Shown in pieces: positions 23,249 through 32,859 of a stretch of 43,113 nucleotides of DNA (its first letter is position 1; each line of letters begins with the position of its first letter). The notes beneath the pieces were generated by a model, which searched no databases, was not told where the DNA came from, and saw only the letters and a program-made list of their open reading frames with translations. The stretch is from Akkermansia sp. (GTDB taxonomy: Bacteria; Verrucomicrobiota; Verrucomicrobiia; Verrucomicrobiales; Akkermansiaceae), in NCBI GenBank assembly GCA_017398765.1, contig JAFQEY010000012.1:1-43113 (forward strand). The letters run 5' to 3'. A program made the position numbers and the translations under genes.

Positions 23249-25612
23249 TCAGTGACCGTTGCGGTGCGGAACTCCGTATCCATACTCATAGCCGTAGTAG
23301 CTGTAGGATTCTGCTCTGAAATTGACGGCATTGAGCACCAGTGCAACGTGAGGTAATTTTCCGCTTTCCTGTAAACGGTGGATGCGTTGCAGATGATTTC
23401 TCTGGATTTTACCGGAGCGGACAACATAGAGTGTCAAATCCGCCTGGGCCGCCAGTAAGTCGGTATCGGCCAGCACGCCATAGGGCGGGGCATCCAGCAG
23501 CACGGCATCATACTGCGGGCGAAGGTGTTGCAACAATTTGCCGAGCAGAGGCTGGCTCAGGAGCGTGACAGGATCCGGAACCGCGGTGCCGGAGTACATG
23601 ATATCGGCACTCCCGGGCAGACCAAGAGTTCCGGGTAGAGGATGCAGCACATCCCGCGGATCACGTATCTCCCGCAGCAGTAAGTTGCTCAATCCGCGTC
23701 TGCCGTTACCTTCCATAGCTCTGGTGAGTGATTGCTTGCGCAAATCAGCATCGATGACCAGCACATGCTTGCCACTGCGGGCGTACGTTGCCGCCAGATT
23801 AGCGGATATGAAGGTTTTCCCTTCATTCGGCACGGTGGAAGTCAGGAGGACGATGTGCCCGCCGCCCTGCTCAGGACGGGGTAGAAAGTTATCCACGTTA
23901 TTACGCAGGATATGGAGACACTCTGCCATGGAGGAGTGAGGGGCCTGTAATACAAAGCTGCGCCTTTTGCGTTCCTTGCGGTTGAGTTCCGGAAGCTCTG
24001 CCACCACGGGAAGAGTCCCGACAGATTCTGCATCATGTCGATTGCGGATACGGGTGTTAAGCAAGCTCAGCCCCAGGAGCCCCAAACCGCAGAGGGCTGC
24101 GCCCCCGGCTGTGCCGGCAGTGACGATGGCACCTGTGCGCGGAGCAATCGGAGCATCACTTCCATGCGCTGTTTCCAGTACTCTGGCTGTGGGTGAGGCA
24201 ATGGCCAGTGCCAGAGCATTTTCCTGTTCTTTGGTCAGCAGGAGCATGTAGAGTGCTTCTTTGACTTTTTGTTCCCGCAGCAGAGGCTGTAGTTGCAATT
24301 GCCTGTCAGCGGCAGTACTCATGCGTGTTTCCAGCTCTCGCTGCTTGTTTTGCAATTCTGTCAGTTCCAGCTGCAGAGCGGCACAGTAATTGCTCAGCGA
24401 TTGGCGGGCGGCACTGAGGGCAGAGTCCATTTTTTCACGCAGTGCTGCTGCCACCGGGTTTCGGGAACCTGCACTGGCGGCGTAGCGGGCATATTCCAGG
24501 CATGCTTCATTGTAGAGCGAGACTTTGTCTGCCAGACTCTCCGTCAGCTGCCCGGCAGTGCTGAGCAGGGAGCCATCTGCCGCATTTGCCTCAAATTCCT
24601 GTTCCATGGAGCGGGCAAGTTTCAGCTGCGTTTCCTTACTGAAAATTTCCTGTGCCAGAGATTGGGACAAGCGGAAGTCTGACTCCATCACGGATTCTGC
24701 AAAGTTGTTGCCGGAAGCAGCCTGTTGGGATTCTCGCAGCCGGCTCGCCACGGAACCCAGCTCATACCCCAGTTCCCGCAGTCGTGCCATGATGAATTGC
24801 TTTGTTTTTCGTGCGGCGTCGCTGCGTTCTTCCTGCGTGTGGCGGTTGTATGCTTCTATCAGTTCATTGAGAATATCTTCCGCTTTGCCCGGGTGCCCGC
24901 AGGTGATGGAGATTTCCAGCATGGAGGCATCTTTCAAATCCGGTCGGGTGACGCTGAGAACCTCCAGCAGATTGCGAGTGGTGTTCTGCACGGAATCTCG
25001 GGTGATGTAGATAGGCTCTCCGTAGCTTTCTGTGCTCATGGCGGCGGAGGGGGTGATTCTCAGGGTTGCCTGCGGCAGTTCCAGTAATTCCCCGTAGCCA
25101 GCGGTCAGCTCGTAAGGCGTATCGGCATCCGTATATTTCAGGGAAAACTCGCGTTCATTGAGCGGGGTAACCTGCAGACGAAAAGAATCCGGGGTGTTGA
25201 TGCGTTCAAAGTTTGTTCGTATGGGACTATCTCCGTAAATATCAACCAGTCGAAGTTCTGACGCGCGGTGATAAGTGGTATTCAGCCGAAGCTTTTCCAC
25301 CACATGCTGCATGAGAGCGGTAGATTTGAGAATGTAGCTTTCATTGGCCAGATTGGCGGCCCCCGTATCTGCTCCCAGTTCATGCAGAATGCGTTCGGAG
25401 GCATCCTCCCTGTCTGCAGCAGTGTTGTCTCGCATCATCACGCTGGCAACCTTTTTGTAAACTCTGGGCTGACGGGCGGTGTAATAGTATGCTGCACTGC
25501 CTCCCAGTAAGGCAAACAGCAGCAGCAGCCACCAGAAGCGCCGTAATATTCCCGTCAGTTTTTCGAGCGTCAGATTGCTGTTCTCTGAGATTCCTGCATT
25601 TTCTTCTTTCAT
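23249..25612 (-). CDS. wzc: Polysaccharide co-polymerase and BY-kinase, Wzc, 787 aa
   Basis: Inner-membrane chain length regulator and tyrosine autokinase. A first membrane segment at about residues 25-46, a large periplasmic coiled-coil-rich region, a second membrane segment near 510-535, then the cytoplasmic kinase. Kinase motifs: Walker A VPNEGKT (K599), Walker A' VLVIDADLR (D621) and Walker B VLLDAPP (D707). The C-terminal tail has six tyrosines (770, 772, 773, 775, 777, 779) as the autophosphorylation cluster. The frame opens at 25642, but ATG 25612 (MKEENAGISE) gives a 4-bp gap after wza and a normal N-terminus. Its partners are Wza (outer membrane channel) and CpsB. Confidence 0.93.
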   Translation of the reverse strand: MKEENAGISENSNLTLEKLTGILRRFWWLLLLFALLGGSAAYYYTARQPRVYKKVASVMMRDNTAADREDASERILHELGADTGAANLANESYILKSTALMQHVVEKLRLNTTYHRASELRLVDIYGDSPIRTNFERINTPDSFRLQVTPLNEREFSLKYTDADTPYELTAGYGELLELPQATLRITPSAAMSTESYGEPIYITRDSVQNTTRNLLEVLSVTRPDLKDASMLEISITCGHPGKAEDILNELIEAYNRHTQEERSDAARKTKQFIMARLRELGYELGSVASRLRESQQAASGNNFAESVMESDFRLSQSLAQEIFSKETQLKLARSMEQEFEANAADGSLLSTAGQLTESLADKVSLYNEACLEYARYAASAGSRNPVAAALREKMDSALSAARQSLSNYCAALQLELTELQNKQRELETRMSTAADRQLQLQPLLREQKVKEALYMLLLTKEQENALALAIASPTARVLETAHGSDAPIAPRTGAIVTAGTAGGAALCGLGLLGLSLLNTRIRNRHDAESVGTLPVVAELPELNRKERKRRSFVLQAPHSSMAECLHILRNNVDNFLPRPEQGGGHIVLLTSTVPNEGKTFISANLAATYARSGKHVLVIDADLRKQSLTRAMEGNGRRGLSNLLLREIRDPRDVLHPLPGTLGLPGSADIMYSGTAVPDPVTLLSQPLLGKLLQHLRPQYDAVLLDAPPYGVLADTDLLAAQADLTLYVVRSGKIQRNHLQRIHRLQESGKLPHVALVLNAVNFRAESYSYYGYEYGYGVPHRNGH

Positions 25613-25616
25613 GGTA

Positions 25617-26375
25617 TCAGACTGCCAGAGCGATGACGGCAAGGATGAGGCTTACGCCGGATATTCCCCAGGAGTACCATTGGGCGGCATCACTGCGGGT
25701 GTTGATTTTTCTGTCGGAGGGTGATACGTAGATGACATCATTCTGACGGAGATAATAATACGGGGAGCGGAATAAGTCCTTGCTACGCAGGTCAATATGC
25801 GCAATTTCCCGCTTGCCGTCCGTCTCTCGAACCAACACCACATCTCGATTACCGTCAATAGTCAGGTCTCCCGCCTGTGAAATGGCTTCCAGAATGGTGA
25901 CTCGCTCGCCCTCTACACTGTGTACGCCGGGCTTATTCACCTCTCCCAATACTGAGAATTTGAAATTGAGGATTTGTACATTGACAGAAGCATCCCGAAT
26001 ATAGTCCGCATTTTTAAGTGCTGCGGCGATATCGTGCCCCAGTTGGCTGCAAGTTTTGCCTTCTGCACGGATAGTGCCGATGACGGGAAGCACAATATTG
26101 CCCTGTGCATTGACCAGATAACCATGCCGCCGATCCGTGTTGCCGTTGCTGCTGCCCATTTCTGCTGCGGTAAAGGGGGCTGTTAATTCCGGCTGGCGGC
26201 AGCTGACACTGATGCTGAGCATGTCATCTTTCTGAATTCTGGTGTGGTAATTGTGTTGCATCGTGCTGCCCTGAGCGGGTATACCCTGGAGATAGACAAC
26301 TTCCTTCGGACTGACGCAGGAGGGCTGCAGGAGCGTTATGCCCAGCAGTATGGCGGTGTATAGGGTGGTCTTCAT
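25617..26375 (-). CDS. wza: Polysaccharide export lipoprotein, Wza, 252 aa
   Basis: Outer-membrane export channel subunit and first gene of the exopolysaccharide operon. A lipoprotein signal (MKTTLYTAILLGITLLQPSC, lipidated Cys20) precedes the polysaccharide export domain (about 45-130, IQKDDMLSISV) and one or two SLBB domains (about 145-215, FSVLGEVNKPGVHSV and IYVSPSD). The C-terminus has a hydrophobic helix (SWGISGVSLILAVIALAV), which in Wza forms the amphipathic outer-membrane barrel; here it is more uniformly hydrophobic, as in short Bacteroidetes-type Wza. The promoter -10 box ends 8 nt before the ATG. Confidence 0.92.
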   Translation of the reverse strand: MKTTLYTAILLGITLLQPSCVSPKEVVYLQGIPAQGSTMQHNYHTRIQKDDMLSISVSCRQPELTAPFTAAEMGSSNGNTDRRHGYLVNAQGNIVLPVIGTIRAEGKTCSQLGHDIAAALKNADYIRDASVNVQILNFKFSVLGEVNKPGVHSVEGERVTILEAISQAGDLTIDGNRDVVLVRETDGKREIAHIDLRSKDLFRSPYYYLRQNDVIYVSPSDRKINTRSDAAQWYSWGISGVSLILAVIALAV

Positions 26376-26383
26376 GGCTGCGC

Positions 26384-26412
26384 ATTATACTCAGCCGATT
26401 GGTAAAAATCCA
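26384..26412 (-). promoter_or_regulatory. Promoter of the exopolysaccharide operon
   Basis: On the minus strand TGGATT (26412-26407), 17-nt spacer, perfect TATAAT (26389-26384), 8 nt to the wza ATG. A G7 run lies further upstream near 26443-26449. The -35 is weak, so an activator may be needed. Confidence 0.65.
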
Positions 26413-26511
26413 CATCTGTTAATGCCTCGTTACCTATTAGTTGGGGGGGAGAGTATTTCAACCAATGATAAAGAGACGATGAGAGAGTGATAGAAGGACT
26501 GCAAGATCGGG

Positions 26512-29031
26512 TCAGCCTGCATCCGGTGCAGTATCCGGCCAGTTGTGGCGGGGATAACGCCCGGCGAGGTCTTTTTTCATCTGAGGGTAGCCGTTGCGCC
26601 AGAAAGAGGAGAGGTCGGAGGTAATCTGGTAGGGACGTTGGTTGGGAGCGAGAATCTCGATGAGACAGCGCACCCGCCCATCCGCTATCACCGGGGTCTG
26701 CGGAACGCCGAAGAGCAGCTGGCATTTCAGCGCAAAGGTGGGCGTGCCGTCCTCTCGGTAAAGCAGCTTCACCTCTCTGCCATTGGCTAATTTAATGACT
26801 TTGGGGGCATAGCGGTTCAGGCATTCTTTCTGCCAGGGGGAGAGCCATTCTCCCAGAATGGGCAGCACGGGGCGGCTCTGAATATCCTTGTAACAGACAG
26901 CCCCTTCACAAAGCATGGTGATGGCGACCAGCCTGTCCTCTTCACCGAACTCAGGCAGTTCCAGCTCCGGCATGGCGTTGCGCAGACACGTCAGACGGTT
27001 AATCCATTGCAGCACATGTCCGTCCCAGCCCTCCAGACGCAGCTCACCGCGCACCACCCGGTCTGCCAGTAGCGGGGCTGCGGCATCGGGGGCAGCATCC
27101 CCGGTCTCCTTTTCTTCCAACACAAGGTCGCGGTAGAGAAGTCGGTGCATATTGAGCACGCGGCGGCGATTGGAATCATAGACGGCCACATCATCCTCCG
27201 TTGTGGGCAAATCAGTTGTTTGCAGAACAGTGCAGCGGGAAAGGCGGGTTTCCACGCCCTTGCCTCCGATTTCGGCAACTTCTGCTGCCAGAAAAACATC
27301 CGCTCGCCGAGCCACGGAATCTGCTGCCACTTTGCCGCCTCTTCGGTTTGTCATTCTGGCGGTTTCAGCAGCGGTGCGATTGCGGGCAGCGACATGTTGC
27401 GGAAAAGAACCAAGTAAGCCGCGAATCACGCCCTCCCGGTGAGCGGCAAAGTCCGGCTCTGCGGAGCGGTGCAGCATTTGCCTATAAGCTGCGCAGACCT
27501 CTCTGGCGGCTCTTCCGAGAATTCCCAGACGGGTGCAGGCATCCGGCGAGAAATGGGCTTGCTCCGCAGCGCGGACGGCTCTCCATTCTGCCTGAAAATC
27601 GGTAAAATCATCATCGTGCCGCAGGGAATCATGCAGTCCTGCGGGCAGGGCTATATGTTCTCCCTGCAGCAGGGCTGCGATGGCGGCCATCTCCGGCTCG
27701 CATCCGTCATCTGCTCCCGCCACCAGCATGCGTGCCGCAACCGGGGGCAGGGGGTAAGAGAGCATGCGGCGGCCGATATCGGTGAGCCCGCCGACATCTG
27801 CCGCGCCTAAATCCTCCAGCAGCTGCCAGGCACGCTGCGTTTCTGCCTCTGCCGGGGTATCCGGCCAGGGAAAGCGGCGTATATCGCTCAGAGTACAGCA
27901 GCCCCAGGCAAGCAGATTCAGAAAAGCGGCAGAGATGTCGGCCCGGTGGACCTCCGGCGAAGGGAAGGGTACACGGCGGCGGTGTTCGGCCTCGCTCCAA
28001 AGGCGTATGCAACGGCCCGGGCCGAGTCGCCCGGCACGTCCTGCCCGTTGTTCGGCCTGGGCCTGAGAAATGGGCTCTATATGCAGCGTGGACATGCCGC
28101 GCAGGGCATCCCAGCGGGCGTCTCGCGCTGTCCCGCTGTCCACGACAGAGCGCACGCCCTCAATGGTGAGTGAAGTTTCCGCAATGTTGGTAGAGACAAT
28201 GACTCGGGGGCGGTCTCCGCGCTCTACTGCCTGCGCCTGAGCCTCCGGCGGCAGCTGACCGTGCAGGGGGTATATGTCCCACCCACGCAGAGCGGGACGT
28301 TGCTCCAGAAGTTCAACAGTGCGCCGAATTTCGTAGGCCCCGGGCAGAAAGACGAGGATGTCCCCGCAGTCAGGCAGTGCTGACAGGCTGCACGTTGCCT
28401 CCGCACACTGTTCCCAGACGGGAGGCGGCACGACATAGCCGAAGCGGTTTCGGACAGCCACGGGCGGGCGGTAGCTCACCTCAACGGGGTAAAGTCGCCC
28501 CTCTGCCCGCAGCACTTTTGCCTGTGGCAGATAGCCCTGCAACTTGTCCAGCTCCAGCGTGGCAGACATGACGAATACGCCAATGTCCGGGCGGCTGCCC
28601 TGTTGCAGTTGCAACACGCGTGCCAGGCATAAATCGCCGGACAGTCGCCGCTCGTGAACTTCATCGAATATGACAGCCGATACACCTTTCAGCTCAGGGT
28701 CATCCGTAAGGCGGCGTTCCAGTATACCGTCCGTCACAAAGAGAATGCGGGTGTCCCGGGAGCAGCGGGAATCAAACCGCACGGTATAGCCCACCTCCTG
28801 ACCGAGTTTGCAGGGAAACTGCCGTGCTACATAGCCCGCCAGCAACCGTGCTGCCAATCGCCGCGGCTGTACCACGATGATAGTGCCGCGCTCGCCGTGC
28901 CCGGCCTCCAGCAACATGCCCGGAATCCGCGTGGATTTACCGGAACCCGTAGGGGCACTGAGGAGCACACAGAAGCCCGGCTCACGCACGGCTTCCAGCA
29001 CATTTTCCCGTATCCGGTCAATGGGCAGCAT
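26512..29031 (-). CDS. hrpB: ATP-dependent RNA helicase HrpB, 839 aa
   Basis: DExH-box helicase; the E. coli counterpart has no well-defined role in mRNA decay as HrpA does. Walker A GSGKST (29-34), DEVH box (D123-H126), SAT (156-158), then a helicase C domain with VSTNIAETSLTIEGV and QRAGRAGR (motifs V-VI), HA2 and the HrpB-specific C-terminal domain ending FWRNGYPQMKKDLAGRYPRHNWP. The length and C-terminal signature match HrpB. ATG 29031 lies 4 bp after the menA stop. It is the last gene of the pyrC-DUF3820-menA-hrpB operon. Confidence 0.93.
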   Translation of the reverse strand: MLPIDRIRENVLEAVREPGFCVLLSAPTGSGKSTRIPGMLLEAGHGERGTIIVVQPRRLAARLLAGYVARQFPCKLGQEVGYTVRFDSRCSRDTRILFVTDGILERRLTDDPELKGVSAVIFDEVHERRLSGDLCLARVLQLQQGSRPDIGVFVMSATLELDKLQGYLPQAKVLRAEGRLYPVEVSYRPPVAVRNRFGYVVPPPVWEQCAEATCSLSALPDCGDILVFLPGAYEIRRTVELLEQRPALRGWDIYPLHGQLPPEAQAQAVERGDRPRVIVSTNIAETSLTIEGVRSVVDSGTARDARWDALRGMSTLHIEPISQAQAEQRAGRAGRLGPGRCIRLWSEAEHRRRVPFPSPEVHRADISAAFLNLLAWGCCTLSDIRRFPWPDTPAEAETQRAWQLLEDLGAADVGGLTDIGRRMLSYPLPPVAARMLVAGADDGCEPEMAAIAALLQGEHIALPAGLHDSLRHDDDFTDFQAEWRAVRAAEQAHFSPDACTRLGILGRAAREVCAAYRQMLHRSAEPDFAAHREGVIRGLLGSFPQHVAARNRTAAETARMTNRRGGKVAADSVARRADVFLAAEVAEIGGKGVETRLSRCTVLQTTDLPTTEDDVAVYDSNRRRVLNMHRLLYRDLVLEEKETGDAAPDAAAPLLADRVVRGELRLEGWDGHVLQWINRLTCLRNAMPELELPEFGEEDRLVAITMLCEGAVCYKDIQSRPVLPILGEWLSPWQKECLNRYAPKVIKLANGREVKLLYREDGTPTFALKCQLLFGVPQTPVIADGRVRCLIEILAPNQRPYQITSDLSSFWRNGYPQMKKDLAGRYPRHNWPDTAPDAG

Positions 29032-29035
29032 AGAA

Positions 29036-29944
29036 TCAAAGAGTGAGAGCCAGCAGATAGAGTATCATGTGCAGGGAAGAAAGTCCCAGCAGCATATTCA
29101 TTCTTCTGTCTGCGGGCATGGTGCGGAGTTTCAGCAGGATATAACCGCCCAGCAGAATGGCGGCAATCCAGCAGAGATTCCAGTTGAACCCGGGCAGGAA
29201 AAAGGCGGTCTGTTTGAGGGTGACATAGGCCGCCACGATGAATGCCATGGCGAGCCCGCGTGCTTTACCGTCACCCAGTCGTACTGCGAGCGTTCGCTTG
29301 CCGGTGCCGGCATCCTCTTTTCGGTCGCGGATGTTGTTCACCTCGATGAGCACACAGGAGAGCAACCCGCATTGAATCCCGATGATGAAGGCCGTGGCAT
29401 ACACATGCTCAAAGCCGGGTTGCCAGCCCACTTGCACGAAAACTGTGCCGGCCACGGCCACCAGCCCGAAAAACAGCAACACAAATAATTCCCCAAGCCC
29501 GTGATAGGCCAGCGGCCACGGGCCGCCCGTGTACCCGTAGGCAAAGAACATGGACGGAATGCCGATGGCCAGAATGGGCCATCCCTGCGCCTCTATCAGC
29601 GGAATGGCCAGCAGGGCGGCTGCAGAGAGAAATGCACAGCCCCAGAGCTTGACGGTCAGCGGGCTCATATCCCCACCGGCAGTGATGCGTCGGGGACCCT
29701 GGCGTTTGTCGGTGTCGGCGTGTTTCGTGGCATCGATGGCATCATTGAAGAAATTACATGCTATCTGGATACACATGCAGCTCAACACGGTGAAAAGTGC
29801 CAGTGTCCAATTGAGCCGGATTCCCATTTCAGGCATGTGTGTCTGGAATTTGTGAACAATTACGCAGCCTGCCCAGACGGCTACGATACCGGCGGGGAGT
29901 GTTTTGGGACGGGCGGCGAGAATGATGGATCGGAGATAATGCAT
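29036..29944 (-). CDS. menA: 1,4-dihydroxy-2-naphthoate polyprenyltransferase, 302 aa
   Basis: Integral membrane prenyltransferase that makes demethylmenaquinone, pointing to a menaquinone-using respiratory chain. The MenA signature is present: ARPKTLPAGIVAVWAG near residue 11 and NFFNDAIDATKHADTDKRQGPRR near residue 66 (first Asp-rich motif), with a second Asp-rich motif NNIRDRKEDAGTGKRTLAVRLG near residue 210. About nine hydrophobic helices. The KHADTD and GPRR residues distinguish MenA from UbiA and chlorophyll synthase. It starts 2 bp after the DUF3820 stop. The rest of the menaquinone pathway is not in this window. Confidence 0.93.
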   Translation of the reverse strand: MHYLRSIILAARPKTLPAGIVAVWAGCVIVHKFQTHMPEMGIRLNWTLALFTVLSCMCIQIACNFFNDAIDATKHADTDKRQGPRRITAGGDMSPLTVKLWGCAFLSAAALLAIPLIEAQGWPILAIGIPSMFFAYGYTGGPWPLAYHGLGELFVLLFFGLVAVAGTVFVQVGWQPGFEHVYATAFIIGIQCGLLSCVLIEVNNIRDRKEDAGTGKRTLAVRLGDGKARGLAMAFIVAAYVTLKQTAFFLPGFNWNLCWIAAILLGGYILLKLRTMPADRRMNMLLGLSSLHMILYLLALTL

Positions 29945-29946
29945 GG

Positions 29947-30240
29947 TTATTTACGAGGATATTTGCGGCGTCCGCCGTTGGCGGCGCGGAAGGGGTCGAA
30001 CAGTTTATCCAGCCCACTGTTCTTGATGAGAAGAGTCTGCTCCATGAGCCGCCCCAACTTGCCTTTCGGCCAGCCGCGCTGCCAGAACCAGTCCAGATAT
30101 TCCGTAGGCAAGTCCATGAGCGGGCACCCCTCCGGCGGGAAGTTCTGTGGGCCGTATTTGCCATACGGCATGTGCGCGGCAGCAATTTCTGCCAACAGCG
30201 CACGCAGGTCATCGGCAGAGGGGATGGGAGCGTCCTGCAT
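29947..30240 (-). CDS. DUF3820 family protein, 97 aa
   Basis: Small soluble protein with the DUF3820 pattern: MPYGKYGP, then LMDLPTEYLDWFWQRGWPKGKLGRLMEQ in the middle. This pattern is shared with the C-terminal extension of some exonucleases and with a putative quorum-sensing-regulated virulence factor; its function is not established. It sits between pyrC (4-bp gap) and menA (2-bp gap), so it is co-expressed with both. The basic tail (GGRRKYPRK) may bind nucleic acid, which is speculation. Confidence 0.85.
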   Translation of the reverse strand: MQDAPIPSADDLRALLAEIAAAHMPYGKYGPQNFPPEGCPLMDLPTEYLDWFWQRGWPKGKLGRLMEQTLLIKNSGLDKLFDPFRAANGGRRKYPRK

Positions 30241-30244
30241 GGGC

Positions 30245-31252
30245 TCAGTTCTTAATGCTCCAGGGAAGCGTCTGCCCGGCGTACATGGGTACTACCTCCT
30301 GACCGTAGCTGCGGTAGCGGGCAGGTACCTGCATGGGCGTATCGCTGAGCGTGACCTGTTTGGAGGCAGGTTTCAGCCCGTACAGGCGGCAGGCATTGCC
30401 GGAGATGAACCCCTGCAATTTTTCCGCAGCACCGTGGGCAGTGAAGAGTTCTGCCAGTTTCGGCAGGGCAACGGGAGAGGTGAATACACCGGCTGCACAG
30501 CCGCAGGCTTCTTTTTTGCAGCGGGGGTGCGGGGCGGAGTCACTGCCGAACATGAGGCGCGGATGCCCGTTGAGTGCCGCTTGTAGCAGGGCTTCCCGGT
30601 CGGCGGGGCGCTTGGCAATGGGCTTGCAGAAGAGGTGCGGTTGCAGCATGCCGCCGGCAACGTCATCCAGCGTAATGAGAAGATGCTGCAGCGTCACGGT
30701 AGCACACAGATTCGGGAACTCATCCAGCAGCTCCACAGCGGCAGCGGTGGTGATGTGCTCCATGCTGATGCGCAGTTTTGGGTAGGCGGTGGCCAGCCGA
30801 CGGTAGACGGAGAGGAATTCCTGCTCCCTATCCATCACAAAACCGTGGCTCTCGCCGTGTACCAGCAGGGGGATACCCATTTCTTCCATGAGCTTCAGCG
30901 TGCGCTCAGCCTCAGCCAGATTGGAGACGCCGCCCTCGCTGTTGGTGGTGATTCCTGCCGGGTAGAGCTTGAAACCGAAGAACCCCGGCGTGGAAATGGC
31001 TGCCTGGAGGGCTTTTTCATCCAAAGCCGTAAAGAAGAGCGTCATGTAGGGAGTGAATGCGGCTCCGTCCATCGCGGCGAGAATGCGCTCCGTGTACGCC
31101 TGCATCATGTCCGGGGTCGTTACCGGCGGCACAAGATTAGGCATGATGACGGCTCCGGCAAAATCTGCCGACAGCGGTGCAGTGAGCTTCAACATATCCC
31201 CATCCCGCAGATGCAGATGCATGTCCAGCGGAGAATTCAGCGTCAGTTCCAT
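30245..31252 (-). CDS. pyrC: Dihydroorotase, PyrC, 335 aa
   Basis: Third step of pyrimidine synthesis, carbamoyl aspartate to dihydroorotate. Metal-binding HLH (H12, H14) followed by RDGD, the carboxylated lysine K95 in [15 protein letters not shown], and later conserved histidines ([19 protein letters not shown]). The short form and FKLYPAG motif are those of the E. coli-type class II dihydroorotase. ATG 31252 is chosen over an upstream in-frame start at 31354, because a promoter ends 7 nt before it. It heads the pyrC-DUF3820-menA-hrpB operon. Confidence 0.94.
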   Translation of the reverse strand: MELTLNSPLDMHLHLRDGDMLKLTAPLSADFAGAVIMPNLVPPVTTPDMMQAYTERILAAMDGAAFTPYMTLFFTALDEKALQAAISTPGFFGFKLYPAGITTNSEGGVSNLAEAERTLKLMEEMGIPLLVHGESHGFVMDREQEFLSVYRRLATAYPKLRISMEHITTAAAVELLDEFPNLCATVTLQHLLITLDDVAGGMLQPHLFCKPIAKRPADREALLQAALNGHPRLMFGSDSAPHPRCKKEACGCAAGVFTSPVALPKLAELFTAHGAAEKLQGFISGNACRLYGLKPASKQVTLSDTPMQVPARYRSYGQEVVPMYAGQTLPWSIKN

Positions 31253-31259
31253 GGGTGAA

Positions 31260-31288
31260 ATGCTAACATATTTCTTCCTTTTCAGCAA
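31260..31288 (-). promoter_or_regulatory. Promoter of the pyrC operon
   Basis: On the minus strand TTGCTG (31288-31283), 17-nt spacer, TAGCAT (31265-31260), 7 nt to ATG 31252. The predicted mRNA has no leader. Confidence 0.65.
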
Positions 31289-31398
31289 GGCGAAAGAAAG
31301 ACAGCCACAGGCAGATTTACTCGAGCAGTTTCGCACCTGCGATTCCCCGAGCAAAACTCAATTGCCTGTTCTCTGCGCTTCATCCTGAACAGAACGTA

Positions 31399-32772
31399 TT
31401 ATAATGCCGGAGCATAAGCCGTGGGGGCGGCATGAAGTTCACCGTGCCGCCGGGATAATGTGGCCGGCGGTGAAAGGTGAGCTTTGCAGGCATCTGTACC
31501 GTTGCCGGGCAGAGCTTCACCGATGAGACGGTCTCCCAACCACACATAATACCCTTGTTGGCGATTGTCAACGTTACTGCCAAGCACCCATGCGATACGT
31601 ATGTCTTCTCTGTTGTCCGACATGTCACCGGCGTAGAGCATGGTCTTTTCGCCCCAGAAAATTCCGTGTTCTTTGATGCAGAGTGTCTCACTTGTGGCTG
31701 AATCAGAGTTGCTGAGGTGCAGCTTCAGCGCATCACTCTTATTCCAGCCGTTTGTCTCCCCGTCTCCCACGGCTGGAGCCGGCAATACTACGGTAACTCC
31801 ATTTTCTCTCGCTGTCAATTGAATGTAATTTGAAGTTCCAGCTCTGAGAGGAAGCTCAGCAGTAGCCTTGCGTGGTAAACCAGCCGTTCGTCCACCGATT
31901 CCCATGCTCCTGGCAAGAGCCCCGGCAATGAGGCGGTCACCCTGTGGTGTGGGATGCAGATGATCCCTCGGACTGAAAAATTGGTATTCTCCCATGCCGG
32001 GTTTGTCGGACCGGGTCACATCTACTAATCCATCATTGACATCTGCCACGGGTAGTTTCTGCTGTGCTGCCCATTTTTTCAGCTCCCGGTTGAAGTTGGC
32101 AAGTGCTGCATAATCCCCGGGGGTGTGAGAATGGGGTGTCCCCTCATGCCACGTGGGCAGTGCTATAATCTGAATTCGCGCTGCCGGATTCGCCTGCCGC
32201 ATGGCCGACACAATGGTGTCCATGTCGCCGCCGGGGCGGAACATGTTGCGGCATACAATCTCGTAGTTTGCCCCCAAAGCAATACCTCCTTTTCGCCCGA
32301 AATCGGAAAAGGTATCATTTGTGCCGATGAGCATGATAAAAGTATCGGGCATTTCTGTGTCCGGGTTAATGCGGTACTGTCCCGTGTAGCTTTTATCCAG
32401 TCCCAACCAGTCAAAGATGTTGGAGTTACCCAGACGCCCGGATTCGTTGATGCGCCCGGCAATTTCGTAGGCTCGTTCACTGCTCATGGCAGAATGCCTG
32501 TTATTGAAGGGGACCCCGGCGTACGCCGTGCCTGCCGTTACTCCCAGCTTTGGCACCAGGTTGTCCCGGGTTACGCCCACCACACTGAAGCTGATACCGT
32601 TATCCACCAAAATCTTGTGAAATTCCCAGCGGTAGGATGCTGTGCCATATCCGTGTGTGATGGAATCTCCCACAAACATCACCTTGCCCAGAGTGGGCGG
32701 TTCTTGTGCATACACCGGGATTCCGCTGATAGGAAGCAGAGCCGTCATCAGAGCCAGACATGAAGTCCTCAT
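31399..32772 (-). CDS. Secreted SGNH/GDSL hydrolase, 457 aa
   Basis: Probable exported esterase, possibly a carbohydrate O-acetylesterase. A signal peptide (about 1-22, ending VYA) is followed by an SGNH catalytic domain: GDSITHG (block I, Ser37), GTND (block III, 150-153) and DHLHPTPQG (block V, D270/H273). After about residue 295 there is a second domain rich in beta-strands (LPLRAGTSNYIQLTARENGVTVVLPAP), perhaps carbohydrate-binding. In a mucin degrader such an enzyme would deacetylate glycans; the substrate here is inference only. The promoter's -10 box ends 6 nt before the ATG. Confidence 0.87.
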   Translation of the reverse strand: MRTSCLALMTALLPISGIPVYAQEPPTLGKVMFVGDSITHGYGTASYRWEFHKILVDNGISFSVVGVTRDNLVPKLGVTAGTAYAGVPFNNRHSAMSSERAYEIAGRINESGRLGNSNIFDWLGLDKSYTGQYRINPDTEMPDTFIMLIGTNDTFSDFGRKGGIALGANYEIVCRNMFRPGGDMDTIVSAMRQANPAARIQIIALPTWHEGTPHSHTPGDYAALANFNRELKKWAAQQKLPVADVNDGLVDVTRSDKPGMGEYQFFSPRDHLHPTPQGDRLIAGALARSMGIGGRTAGLPRKATAELPLRAGTSNYIQLTARENGVTVVLPAPAVGDGETNGWNKSDALKLHLSNSDSATSETLCIKEHGIFWGEKTMLYAGDMSDNREDIRIAWVLGSNVDNRQQGYYVWLGDRLIGEALPGNGTDACKAHLSPPATLSRRHGELHAAPTAYAPAL

Positions 32773-32778
32773 GCGTGT

Positions 32779-32807
32779 ATTTTAGAGAATTGTGATTCCG
32801 GTTGCAA
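32779..32807 (-). promoter_or_regulatory. Promoter of the SGNH hydrolase gene
   Basis: On the minus strand TTGCAA (32807-32802), 17-nt spacer, TAAAAT (32784-32779), then 6 nt to ATG. Best example in the window of the short-distance promoter layout. Confidence 0.75.
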
Positions 32808-32859
32808 TAATTATTTTTGCCTTTGAACTGCGGTGTGCTATACGCGTATTCACAGTTTT

